6,522 bases of DNA from Gammaproteobacteria bacterium (GCA_027031685.1 JALVPS010000093.1:1-6522); one strand, 5' to 3'; positions 1 to 6,229 are shown, counted from the first letter of the stretch. Notes: a model not told the origin generated them from the letters alone. Translations and numbers: made by a program.

Positions 1-1
1 G

Positions 2-388
2 CCCCGGGTGGTGGTGTGGCACTGGCCGGCCGACGGCCCCGTGGTGCGCCGCTTCCGGCCCGGCCAGGTGGGCAAGCAGGGCATCGACATCCGTGTCACT
101 CCGGGCACGCCGGTGCGCGCCGCGGCGGACGGCAGGGTGGTGTACAGCGGCAATGCCCTCAAGGGCTACGGCGAGCTGGTGATCATCAAGCACAGCGACG
201 CACTGCTCAGCGCCTACGCCTACAACCGCCGCCGGCTGGTGAGGCAGGGCGAACGGGTACGCGCCGGCCAGCCCATCGCCGAGGCGGGCACCGACGACCG
301 CGGCATGGGCACGTTGCACTTCGAGATCCGTCGCGAGGGCCGACCGGTGGACCCCCTGCGCTACCTGCCCGCCCGTCGGCCGCACTGA
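2..388 (+). CDS. nlpD: NlpD-like murein hydrolase activator, LytM/M23 domain (3' part only)
   Basis: The gene runs off the left edge; the visible frame is open from base 2 and ends at TGA 386-388, leaving about 128 C-terminal residues. These form a LytM (peptidase M23-like) domain: an opening W-x-W-P, then KQGIDI, AAADGRVVYSG, GYGELVIIKH, SAYAYN and LHFEIR, ending in the NlpD-typical PLRYLPxR. In active M23 peptidases the first zinc ligand is a His just before GxD, and a later H-x-H supplies more. Here the first site is Lys (KQGIDI) and the usual YAH is YAY, so the domain looks catalytically dead. This fits NlpD, which in E. coli activates the amidase AmiC at the divisome from the periplasmic face of the outer membrane rather than cutting peptidoglycan itself. 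The N-terminal lipoprotein signal and LysM domain would lie outside the window. The position directly upstream of rpoS supports NlpD over EnvC or a generic M23 protein. Confidence 0.88.
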   Translation, partial: PRVVVWHWPADGPVVRRFRPGQVGKQGIDIRVTPGTPVRAAADGRVVYSGNALKGYGELVIIKHSDALLSAYAYNRRRLVRQGERVRAGQPIAEAGTDDRGMGTLHFEIRREGRPVDPLRYLPARRPH

Positions 389-560
389 ACCGCCCGACGG
401 CCCACAGGCCGACTGGCCGCGCGCCGGCGCTCACCGCGCCATCCGGCCTGTGCCTCCCGCAGCCTATCCCCAATGGGGTACACTATGCGGCGTTTCGCAA
501 ATCGGCCGCCAGAGCCCGGTACAGAACCATTACACCAAAGATAACGGGGGTGATAGAAAG
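389..560 (+). promoter_or_regulatory. nlpD-rpoS intergenic leader of rpoS
   Basis: These 172 non-coding bases separate nlpD from rpoS. A small inverted repeat, CCCC-AAT-GGGG, lies at 468-478. It is followed by TACACT at 479-484, which resembles a sigma-70/sigma-S -10 box, but no convincing -35 is found at 16-18 bases. A purine-rich ribosome-binding candidate, GGGGGTG (546-552), precedes the ATG at 561 by 8 bases. In E. coli the main rpoS promoter lies inside nlpD and makes a long leader whose hairpin masks the ribosome site. Whether that applies here cannot be seen, because only the end of nlpD is present. Confidence 0.4.
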
Positions 561-1448
561 ATGGAGGAGCACGGTCACAAGAAGGCGACCACCCGGAAGG
601 ACGCCGACCGGCGCGAGCTGGATGCCACACAACTGTATCTGAAGGAAATCGAATACGAGCCGTTGCTGACGCCGGAGGAGGAGGTGCACTACGGCCGGCT
701 GGCGCGGCAGGGTGACGAGCGTGGGCGGCGCAAGATGATCGTCTGCAACCTGCGCCTGGTGGTGAAGATCGCCCGTCGCTACATGAACCGGGGTCTGAGC
801 CTGCTGGATCTCATCGAGGAGGGCAACCTGGGGTTGATCCGGGCGGTGGAGAAGTTCGACCCGGAGAAGGGCTTCCGCTTCTCCACCTATGCCACCTGGT
901 GGATCCGCCAGACCATCGAGCGGGCCATCATGAACCAGACCCGCACCATCCGCCTGCCCATCCACGTCGTCAAGGAGCTCAACGCCTACCTGCGCACCAG
1001 CCGCCAGCTCACCCAGGAGCTGGACCGCGAGCCCACCACGGAGGAGGTGGCCGAGCGGCTCGGCAGGCCAGCCGCCGAGCTGGAGCGCATGCTCGACCTC
1101 AGCGAGCGGGTCACCTCGCTGGACCTGCCGGTGAGCAAGGAGAACGACCGGCCCATCCTGGAGGTGCTGCCGGACGAGGTGTTTCCCGAGCCGGACACCC
1201 TGATCCAGGACAGCAACGTCATCCAGCTGGTGGACTCTTGGCTGCAGGAGCTGGACGCCAAGCAGCGCGAGGTGATCGTGCGTCGCTTCGGCCTGCACGG
1301 CTACGAACCGTCCACCCTGGAGGAGGTGGGCCGCCAGCTGGGCGTGACCCGCGAGCGGGTGCGCCAGATCCAGATGGAGGCCTTGCGCCGCCTGCGCCGC
1401 ATCCTGGCCACCCGCGGCTACTCCGAGGACGCCCTGCTCATGGAGTGA
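561..1448 (+). CDS. rpoS: RNA polymerase sigma factor RpoS (sigma-38)
   Basis: RpoS is the stationary-phase and general-stress sigma factor; it binds core RNA polymerase and directs it to stress promoters. The 295-residue protein has the full sigma-70 layout. Region 1.2 begins near residue 21 (DATQLYLKEI). Region 2 covers about 58-135 and includes NLRLVVKIARRY, LDLIEEGNLGLIRAVEKFD and the -10-reading stretch FSTYATWWIRQTIERAI. Region 3 is about 136-215. Region 4.2, with the -35-reading helix-turn-helix, is about 252-282 (TLEEVGRQLGVTRERVRQIQ). The invariant EKFDP and RLPIHVVKELN segments match RpoS rather than RpoD or RpoH. K138-E139 correspond to E. coli K173-E174, the RssB/ClpXP recognition site, whereas the equivalent of V177 is Ala. 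The start at 561 is chosen because of GGGGGTG 8 bases upstream. A GTG at 450 would add 37 residues of basic, non-conserved sequence with no ribosome site. With the 561 start, the protein is 35 residues shorter at the N-terminus than the 330-residue E. coli protein. Confidence 0.96.
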   Translation: MEEHGHKKATTRKDADRRELDATQLYLKEIEYEPLLTPEEEVHYGRLARQGDERGRRKMIVCNLRLVVKIARRYMNRGLSLLDLIEEGNLGLIRAVEKFDPEKGFRFSTYATWWIRQTIERAIMNQTRTIRLPIHVVKELNAYLRTSRQLTQELDREPTTEEVAERLGRPAAELERMLDLSERVTSLDLPVSKENDRPILEVLPDEVFPEPDTLIQDSNVIQLVDSWLQELDAKQREVIVRRFGLHGYEPSTLEEVGRQLGVTRERVRQIQMEALRRLRRILATRGYSEDALLME

Positions 1449-1460
1449 GCGCCGCGCTCA
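1446..1460. terminator. Palindrome joining the two convergent stop codons (possible bidirectional terminator)
   Basis: The sequence TGAGCG-CCG-CGCTCA is a perfect 6-bp stem with a 3-base loop. Its left arm begins with the rpoS TGA, and its right arm ends with the complement of the TGA of the opposing gene. It could form a hairpin in either transcript. No T-run follows on either side, so it is not a canonical intrinsic terminator and its role is uncertain. Confidence 0.3.
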
Positions 1461-1820
1461 GGGCGGCAGGATGACCGCCAGCACGCGCCGCCCCTCGCCG
1501 CGCAGGATATTGAAGGTGCGGCAGGCGGCCCCCGAGTCCATCACCTCGCAGCCGATGCCCCGCTCCTGGAATACCGCCAGCACGCGCGGGTGGGGGAAGC
1601 GCAGCCGCGGGCCGGTGCCCAGCAGCACCACCTCCGGCCCGTGGGCCAGCAGCCCCTCCAGATAGGCGGGATCGAGGGGGTCCGCCGGCGGGGCGGGCAG
1701 CAGGCGGTCGGCCAGCAGGGTCAGGGCGCCCTCGTGGCGGGCCTGGTCGATGCGCACGAAGCCCGGCCCGTAGGCGGTGATGGCCAGGCCACCGGCATCC
1801 CGTTCCTCGCTCATCTTCAT
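1458..1820 (-). CDS. Mth938/DUF498 domain-containing protein
   Basis: This is a 120-residue soluble protein of the Mth938-like (DUF498, Xcc1710-like) family, whose biochemical role in bacteria is not established; the mitochondrial member NDUFAF3 is a complex I assembly factor. The family hallmarks are clear: AYGPGFVRID near residues 16-25, VVLLGTGPRLRFP near 64-76, then the most conserved block GIGCEVMDSGAACRTFNIL at 88-106 and a hydrophobic C-terminal strand. There is no signal peptide or membrane segment. The ATG at 1820 is chosen because a GGAGG (plus-strand 1829-1833) sits 8 bases upstream. An in-frame ATG at 1880 would add 20 non-family residues, and the Met two codons downstream is poorly spaced from the ribosome site. 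The gene converges on rpoS, with 9 bases between the stop codons, and diverges from the aminotransferase operon. Confidence 0.88.
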   Translation of the reverse strand: MKMSEERDAGGLAITAYGPGFVRIDQARHEGALTLLADRLLPAPPADPLDPAYLEGLLAHGPEVVLLGTGPRLRFPHPRVLAVFQERGIGCEVMDSGAACRTFNILRGEGRRVLAVILPP

Positions 1821-1828
1821 GGCGGCTG

Positions 1829-1833
1829 CCTCC
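1829..1833 (-). promoter_or_regulatory. Ribosome binding site of the Mth938-domain gene
   Basis: Read on the minus strand this is GGAGG, 8 bases before the ATG at 1820. It decides that start over the longer open frame beginning at 1880. Confidence 0.6.
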
Positions 1834-1854
1834 GCGGGGTGGGGCGGTCGGGCC

Positions 1855-1884
1855 ATTATGCCGCAATGGCGGGAAGGCACCCAA
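1855..1884 (-). promoter_or_regulatory. Candidate promoter of the Mth938-domain gene
   Basis: On the minus strand, CATAAT (plus-strand 1855-1860) is a 5/6 match to the -10 consensus. TTGGGT (1879-1884) lies 18 bases upstream as a weak -35 (3/6). The -10 box overlaps an inverted repeat, CCATT-N7-AATGG (1853-1869), which might be an operator or chance. Transcription from here would give a leader of about 30 bases. Confidence 0.35.
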
Positions 1885-1890
1885 TCCCGT

Positions 1891-1920
1891 TTGACGCTCG
1901 TCGGGGCGCAAAGTTAAAGT
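1891..1920 (+). promoter_or_regulatory. Candidate promoter of the alaC-hom-thrC operon
   Basis: TTGACG (1891-1896) is a 5/6 match to the -35 consensus. TAAAGT (1915-1920), 18 bases downstream, matches 4/6 of the -10. Transcription would begin near 1927, leaving a short leader of about 20 bases before the ATG at 1949. It stands back-to-back with the minus-strand promoter candidate, with 6 bases between the two -35 boxes. Confidence 0.42.
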
Positions 1921-1948
1921 CATCAGCTTTGCCGAACCTGTTTGCAAC

Positions 1949-3178
1949 ATGTCGCTACCCGAAGAGTTTCCCCGCATCAAGCGCCTGCCGCCGTATGTGT
2001 TCAACATCGTCAACCAGCTGAAGGCCGAGGCGCGGGCGCGGGGCGAGGACATCATCGACTTCGGGATGGGCAACCCGGACCAGCCCACGCCGCGGCACAT
2101 CGTGGACAAGCTGGTGGAGGCGGCGCAGCGTGGCGACACGCACCGCTATTCCATGTCGCGTGGCATTCCCCGCCTGCGCAAGGCCATCACCGACTGGTAC
2201 GGCCGCAAGTTCGATGTGGACCTCGACCCGGAGACGGAGGCCATCGTCACCATCGGCTCCAAGGAAGGCCTGGCCCACCTGGCGCTGGCCACGGCCGAGC
2301 CGGGCGATGCGGTGCTGGTGCCCAATCCGGCCTATCCCATCCACCCCTATGGCTACGTCATCGCCGGGGCCGATATCCGTCATGTGCCACTGGTGCCCGG
2401 AGTGGACTTCTTTACCGAGCTGGAGAAGGCCATCACGGACAGCTGGCCCAAGCCCAAGATGCTCATCCTCAATTTCCCGGCCAATCCCACCACCCAGTGT
2501 GTGGAGCTGGACTTCTTCGAACGGGTGGTGGACATCGCCCGCGACAAGGACATCTACGTGGTGCACGACATCGCCTACTCGGAGATCGTGTTCGATGGTT
2601 ACCGGCCGCCCTCCATCCTGCAGGTGCCGGGCGCCAAGGACGTGGCAGTGGAGTTCTACTCACTGTCCAAGAGCTACAACATGCCCGGCTGGCGGGTGGG
2701 CTTCATGTGCGGCAATCCGGTGCTGGTCAACGCCCTGGCGCGCCTCAAGTCGTACCTCGACTATGGTATGTTCACACCCATCCAGGTGGCTTCCATCACC
2801 GCCCTGGAGGGTGACCAGCAGTGTGTGGAGGACATCCGCCAGATGTACGAGCGGCGCCGCAACGTGCTGTGCGACGGGCTCAACGCGCTGGGCTGGCGGG
2901 TGGAAAAGCCGAAGGCCACCATGTTCGTGTGGGCGCCCATCCCGCCCGCCTATCGCGACATGGGTTCGCTGGAGTTTTCCAAGAAGCTGCTGCGCGAGGC
3001 CAAGGTGGCCGTCTCGCCCGGGGTGGGCTTCGGCGCTTATGGCGACGACCACGTGCGCTTCAGCCTGATCGAGAACGAACACCGCACCCGCCAGGCGCTG
3101 CGCGGCATCCGTCAGATGTTCCGCCGCGACGGCCTGTTGCAGGTCGATACACCGCACAAGCAAGGAGTCGGATCGTGA
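1949..3178 (+). CDS. alaC: AlaC-type alanine/glutamate-pyruvate aminotransferase
   Basis: This 409-residue protein is a class I/II (fold-type I) PLP-dependent aminotransferase that closely resembles E. coli AlaC (formerly YfdZ), a cytoplasmic enzyme forming alanine from pyruvate and glutamate. Visible hallmarks are the N-terminal RIKRLPPYVFNI, DFGMGNPD (37-44), HRYSMSRGIPRLR (65-77), GSKEGLAHL at the cofactor phosphate (103-111), NFPANPTTQCVEL (175-187), HDIAYSEIVFDG (206-217), and SLSKSYNMPGWRVGF with the PLP lysine at K241 and the phosphate-binding R249. The substrate-carboxylate arginine is R370 in HVRFSLIEN. The ATG at 1949 matches the family N-terminus even though no Shine-Dalgarno sequence precedes it. 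Its TGA overlaps the GTG start of hom, so the two are translationally coupled. Related enzymes are often annotated as aspartate or LL-diaminopimelate aminotransferases; the strong AlaC-like motifs favour alanine synthesis, but substrate choice is not proven by sequence. Confidence 0.92.
   Translation: MSLPEEFPRIKRLPPYVFNIVNQLKAEARARGEDIIDFGMGNPDQPTPRHIVDKLVEAAQRGDTHRYSMSRGIPRLRKAITDWYGRKFDVDLDPETEAIVTIGSKEGLAHLALATAEPGDAVLVPNPAYPIHPYGYVIAGADIRHVPLVPGVDFFTELEKAITDSWPKPKMLILNFPANPTTQCVELDFFERVVDIARDKDIYVVHDIAYSEIVFDGYRPPSILQVPGAKDVAVEFYSLSKSYNMPGWRVGFMCGNPVLVNALARLKSYLDYGMFTPIQVASITALEGDQQCVEDIRQMYERRRNVLCDGLNALGWRVEKPKATMFVWAPIPPAYRDMGSLEFSKKLLREAKVAVSPGVGFGAYGDDHVRFSLIENEHRTRQALRGIRQMFRRDGLLQVDTPHKQGVGS
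3162..3167 (+). promoter_or_regulatory. Ribosome binding site of hom
   Basis: AAGGAG lies 7 bases before the GTG at 3175, inside the last codons of alaC. It fixes the hom start at this GTG even though the reading frame stays open far upstream. Confidence 0.75.
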
Positions 3179-4485
3179 ATCCTGTCAAAGTCGGACTGCT
3201 GGGGCTGGGCACCGTGGGTGGCGGCACCGCCACGGTGCTGAAGGACAACGCCGACGAGATCGCGCGCCGCGCCGGACGCGGCATCGTCCTGGACATGGCC
3301 GCCGCCCTGGACCTGGAGCGCGCCGTCGAGCTGGGGCTGGGCGACGTGCGCCTCACCACTGACGCCTGGGAGGTGGTGAAAGACCCGGACATCGAGATCG
3401 TGGTGGAGCTGATCGGCGGCTACTCGCCGGCCCGCGAGCTGGTGCTGCAGGCCATCGACAACGGCAAGCACGTGGTCACCGCCAACAAGGCGCTCATCGC
3501 CCTGCACGGCAACGAGATCTTCCAGCGTGCCCAGGAGCGGGGCGTGATGGTGGCCTTCGAGGCGGCCGTGGCCGGCGGCATCCCCATCATCAAGGCCGTG
3601 CGCGAGGGCCTGGCGGCCAACAAGATCCAGTGGGTGGCGGGCATCATCAACGGCACCGCCAACTACATCCTCACCGAGATGCGCGACAAGGGCCGCCCCT
3701 TCGACGAGGTACTGGCCGAAGCCCAGGCCCTGGGCTACGCCGAGGCCGACCCCACCTTCGACATCGAGGGCGTCGATGCGGCCCACAAGCTGACCATCCT
3801 CGCCTCCATCGCCTTCGGCATCCCCCTGCAGTTCGACAAGGTGAACACCGAGGGCATCACCGGCATCACCACCGAGGACGTAGCCTACGCCGGCGAGCTG
3901 GGCTACCGCATCAAGCACCTGGGCGTGGCACGCCGCACCGATGGCGGCATCGAGATGCGCGTCCACCCCACCCTGATCCCGGAGCGGCGCCTCATCGCCA
4001 ACGTGGACGGGGTCATGAACGCCGTGCTGGTGCAGGGCGACGCGGTGGGCCCGACCCTCTACTATGGCGCCGGCGCGGGCGCCCTGCCCACCGCCTCGGC
4101 GGTAGTGGCCGACATCGTGGACGTCACCCGCACGCTCACCTCCGACCCCGAGAACCGCGTGCCGCACCTGGCCTTCCAGCCCGACGCCCTGGCCGACACC
4201 CGCATCCTGCCCATGGCCGAGACGCAGACCGGCTTCTACCTGCGCATGCGCGCCAAGGACCAGCCCGGCGTGCTGGCCGAGATCACGCGCATCCTGGGTG
4301 ACCGCCAGATCAGCATCGAGGCCTTCGTGCAGAAGGAGCCGGCCGCGGGGGAGGCCGAGGTGGACATCATCCTGCTCACCCAGGTGGTGCGGGAGGGGGC
4401 CATGAACGAGGCCATCGCCGCCATCGAACGGCTGGACGTGGTGTCCGGCCAGGTGACCCGCATCCGGGTCGAGACCCTGAACTGA
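3175..4485 (+). CDS. hom: Homoserine dehydrogenase with C-terminal ACT domain
   Basis: The enzyme reduces L-aspartate 4-semialdehyde to L-homoserine with NAD(P)H, the branch point to threonine and methionine. The 436-residue cytoplasmic protein is monofunctional, with no aspartokinase part. Residues 4-17 (VKVGLLGLGTVGGG) are the Rossmann dinucleotide loop. TANKAL at 102-107 holds the conserved K105. Residues 184-205 match the homoserine dehydrogenase signature exactly in spacing, from AQALGY through ADPTFDIEGVDAAHK, with the catalytic K205. Residues 354-432 form an ACT domain beginning FYLRMRAKDQPGVLAEI, which in this family usually mediates threonine feedback inhibition. The start is GTG 3175, which shares bases with the alaC stop (GTGA) and has AAGGAG 7 bases upstream; the length is usual for proteobacterial Hom. 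The gap to thrC is 18 bases, so the genes form one transcript. Confidence 0.97.
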   Translation: MNPVKVGLLGLGTVGGGTATVLKDNADEIARRAGRGIVLDMAAALDLERAVELGLGDVRLTTDAWEVVKDPDIEIVVELIGGYSPARELVLQAIDNGKHVVTANKALIALHGNEIFQRAQERGVMVAFEAAVAGGIPIIKAVREGLAANKIQWVAGIINGTANYILTEMRDKGRPFDEVLAEAQALGYAEADPTFDIEGVDAAHKLTILASIAFGIPLQFDKVNTEGITGITTEDVAYAGELGYRIKHLGVARRTDGGIEMRVHPTLIPERRLIANVDGVMNAVLVQGDAVGPTLYYGAGAGALPTASAVVADIVDVTRTLTSDPENRVPHLAFQPDALADTRILPMAETQTGFYLRMRAKDQPGVLAEITRILGDRQISIEAFVQKEPAAGEAEVDIILLTQVVREGAMNEAIAAIERLDVVSGQVTRIRVETLN

Positions 4486-4492
4486 ACCGGCC

Positions 4493-4497
4493 AGGAG
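4493..4497 (+). promoter_or_regulatory. Ribosome binding site of thrC
   Basis: AGGAG lies 6 bases before the ATG at 4504, in the 18-base gap between hom and thrC. Confidence 0.7.
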
Positions 4498-4503
4498 CCC
4501 GCC

Positions 4504-5580
4504 ATGCCATTCCGACCCCGCTACACCGGCCTCATCAACAAGTACCGCGACCGCCTGCCGGTGCACGACGACACGCGCATCATCAGCCTGGGGGAGGGCA
4601 ACACGCCGCTCATCCGGCTGAACAACATCCCCAGGGAACTGGGCAACGAAGTGGATCTGTACGTCAAGTACGAGGGCCTCAACCCCACCGGCTCCTTCAA
4701 GGACCGCGGCATGACCATGGCGGTGACCAAAGCGGTGGAGGAGGGCAGCAAGGCAGTCATCTGCGCCTCCACCGGCAACACCTCCGCCTCCGCCGCCGCC
4801 TATGCCGCGCGCGCCGGCATCGCCGCCTTCGTACTCATCCCCGAAGGCAAGATCGCTATGGGCAAGCTGGCCCAGACCATGATGTACGGCGCCGTCACCC
4901 TGCAGATCCGCGGCAACTTCGACGACGGCATGCGGTTGGTGAAGGAGGTGGCCGAGCAGGCCCCGGTGACCATCGTCAACTCCATCAATCCCTACCGCAT
5001 CGATGGGCAGAAGACGGCCGCCTTCGAGATCGTCGAGGAACTGGAGGCGGCCCCCGACTTCCACTGCCTGCCGGTGGGCAACGCCGGCAACATCACCGCC
5101 TACTGGAAAGGCTACACCGAATACCGGGACCACGGCATCATCAATTCCACACCCAGGATGGTCGGCTACCAGGCCGCCGGCGCGGCGCCCTTCCTGCGCG
5201 GTGGGCCGGTGGACCATCCCGAGACCGTGGCCACTGCCATCCGCATCGGCCACCCCCAATCCTGGGACAAGGCATGGGCGGCACAGAAGGAGTCCGGCGG
5301 CTGGTTCGACGAGTGCACGGACGAGGAAATCCTGGCCGCCCAGAAACTGCTGGCAGAGAAGGAGGGCATCTTCTGCGAACCGGCCTCCGCCACCTCCCTG
5401 GCCGGCGCCATGCGCGACATCCGCGCCGGCAAGATCCCGGCCGGCAGCAAGGTGGTCTGCACCCTCACCGGCAACGGACTCAAGGATCCCGACACCGCCA
5501 TCCGTCAGTGCACCGCGCCCGTGCTCACCGTCGATGCCCGCCTGGGCGAGGTGCGCCGTGCCATCCTCGACAATCTCTGA
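4504..5580 (+). CDS. thrC: Threonine synthase (short, fold-type II PLP enzyme)
   Basis: ThrC converts O-phospho-L-homoserine and water to L-threonine and phosphate, the last step of threonine synthesis, in the cytoplasm. The 358-residue length fits the short form of the family, not the roughly 430-residue E. coli type. It opens with LGEGNTPLIRL (29-39). The PLP-lysine motif NPTGSFKDRGM (60-70) places the Schiff-base lysine at K66. ASTGNTSASAA (88-98) contacts the cofactor through N92, GNAGNITAYW (192-201) is the glycine-rich phosphate-binding loop, and TLTGNGLKDP lies near the C-terminus. It has a good ribosome site and lies 18 bases after hom, matching the hom-thrC pairing seen in Pseudomonas and relatives. 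Homoserine kinase is not adjacent, so phosphohomoserine must come from a gene elsewhere (thrB or a thrH-like enzyme). Confidence 0.96.
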   Translation: MPFRPRYTGLINKYRDRLPVHDDTRIISLGEGNTPLIRLNNIPRELGNEVDLYVKYEGLNPTGSFKDRGMTMAVTKAVEEGSKAVICASTGNTSASAAAYAARAGIAAFVLIPEGKIAMGKLAQTMMYGAVTLQIRGNFDDGMRLVKEVAEQAPVTIVNSINPYRIDGQKTAAFEIVEELEAAPDFHCLPVGNAGNITAYWKGYTEYRDHGIINSTPRMVGYQAAGAAPFLRGGPVDHPETVATAIRIGHPQSWDKAWAAQKESGGWFDECTDEEILAAQKLLAEKEGIFCEPASATSLAGAMRDIRAGKIPAGSKVVCTLTGNGLKDPDTAIRQCTAPVLTVDARLGEVRRAILDNL

Positions 5581-5586
5581 CCCGCG

Positions 5587-6138
5587 ATGCCCCGGCCCGG
5601 CGGTACCCATGGCGACACCCCCGACCTGCGACGCAACCTGCGCCGGGCGGTGGCCGGCCTGCTCCTGCTCGGCGGGCTGGTGCTGGCCGTGCTGTCGGCC
5701 CTGTGGTTTCTGACCGACTTCATTCAGCTCTCGCTCAACTCGCCCAACCTGGATCCCCAGACCCAGGTGGCCGACTTCGACGACTTCGCCTACATCGCCG
5801 ACAGCCTCCACCGCCACCGCCTCTGGCTGGGCATCATAGCCGCCCTGGTGGCCATCGCCGTCGTCGCCCAGGCCGCCAGCCTGCTCAGCCCCGCCGCCAA
5901 CACCCGCCAGCGCTACGTGATAGGTGGCATCGCCCTGGCGCTGGAGACCACCCTGCTGGCGCTCACCTACTACTGGCCCTTCTTCCTGCCTTTCCTGCTC
6001 ACCGCCGCCGGCTTGTGGCTCACCTCCAGCCTGGACGACGGTGCCCTGGCCGAAGGGGGCAACTCGTCCCCTGCGGACCTCCCGGACAGCGCCGCGCCGG
6101 CCGAGGAGGGGTTGCAAGATTCCCGAAGATATGGATAA
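5587..6138 (+). CDS. Unrecognised membrane protein, four predicted transmembrane segments
   Basis: I do not recognise this 183-residue protein. A basic N-terminus (RRNLRR, 15-20) is followed by hydrophobic segments at about 21-43, 79-100, 110-129 and 130-147, so both ends are probably cytoplasmic. The first external loop (44-78) is acidic (VADFDDFAYIADS). The C-terminal tail, about 36 residues, is rich in Ala, Pro, Asp and Glu and low in complexity. The ATG at 5587 lies 6 bases after the thrC stop, without a Shine-Dalgarno sequence, which suggests reinitiation after thrC and co-transcription with it. Base composition and codon third positions look like the neighbours, so the frame appears genuine. 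The placement hints at a role connected to the operon, for example transport or membrane function, but nothing in the sequence shows that. The stop codon lies inside the candidate -10 box of the tRNA gene. Confidence 0.75.
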   Translation: MPRPGGTHGDTPDLRRNLRRAVAGLLLLGGLVLAVLSALWFLTDFIQLSLNSPNLDPQTQVADFDDFAYIADSLHRHRLWLGIIAALVAIAVVAQAASLLSPAANTRQRYVIGGIALALETTLLALTYYWPFFLPFLLTAAGLWLTSSLDDGALAEGGNSSPADLPDSAAPAEEGLQDSRRYG

Positions 6139-6139
6139 T
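6112..6139 (+). promoter_or_regulatory. Candidate tRNA-Arg promoter overlapping the end of the membrane protein gene
   Basis: TTGCAA (6112-6117, 4/6 to the -35 consensus) and GATAAT (6134-6139, 5/6 to the -10) are 16 bases apart. The predicted start is about 7 bases before the mature tRNA end. The stretch after the -10, CGCGGCTCCC, is a GC-rich discriminator, the type found at stringently controlled stable-RNA promoters. The TAA stop of the upstream gene (6136-6138) lies inside the -10 box. Confidence 0.5.
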
Positions 6140-6152
6140 TCGCGGCTCCCAC

Positions 6153-6229
6153 GCGCCCGTAGCTCAGTTGGATAGAGTACCTGGCTACGAACCAGGTGGT
6201 CGGAGGTTCGAATCCTTCCGGGCGCGCCA
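6153..6229 (+). tRNA. tRNA-Arg (anticodon ACG)
   Basis: The 77 bases fold as a complete cloverleaf with encoded CCA. Acceptor arms are GCGCCCG (6153-6159) and CGGGCGC (6219-6225), all seven pairs matched. The D stem is GCTC/GAGT with one G-U pair. The anticodon stem CCTGG/CCAGG encloses the loop CTACGAA, giving anticodon ACG at 6187-6189. The T stem GGAGG/CCTTC, with one G-U pair, encloses TTCGAAT. The discriminator is G at 6226, followed by CCA 6227-6229. A C at anticodon position 2 and an A in the D loop fit arginine identity. A34 would be deaminated to inosine by TadA so that it reads CGU, CGC and CGA. The gene starts 14 bases after the upstream stop codon; its 3' half is a typical integrase target, but no second copy of it lies in the window. 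Confidence 0.97.

Noticed and set aside
450..560. N-terminal extension of RpoS from GTG 450
   Set aside because: It has no ribosome site and does not resemble the acidic N-terminus of known RpoS proteins. ATG 561 has a purine-rich site at good spacing.
483..1298. Minus-strand open frame of 271 codons opposite rpoS
   Set aside because: Its composition is that of an antisense frame of rpoS, with no recognisable domain.
899..1474. Plus-strand open frame of 191 codons inside rpoS
   Set aside because: It is an out-of-frame shadow rich in Ala, Gly, Pro and His. The rpoS frame is unambiguous.
1438..2139. Minus-strand open frame of 233 codons across the divergent region
   Set aside because: It overlaps the Mth938-family gene in another frame and the start of alaC, and its product is low-complexity Pro/Arg/Gly sequence.
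3112..6117. Minus-strand open frame of 1001 codons opposite alaC, hom, thrC and the membrane protein gene
   Set aside because: It is a GC-rich antisense shadow. The translation is low-complexity Gly/Ala/Val/His/Gln sequence with no family motif, and the plus strand encodes clear enzymes across the same span.
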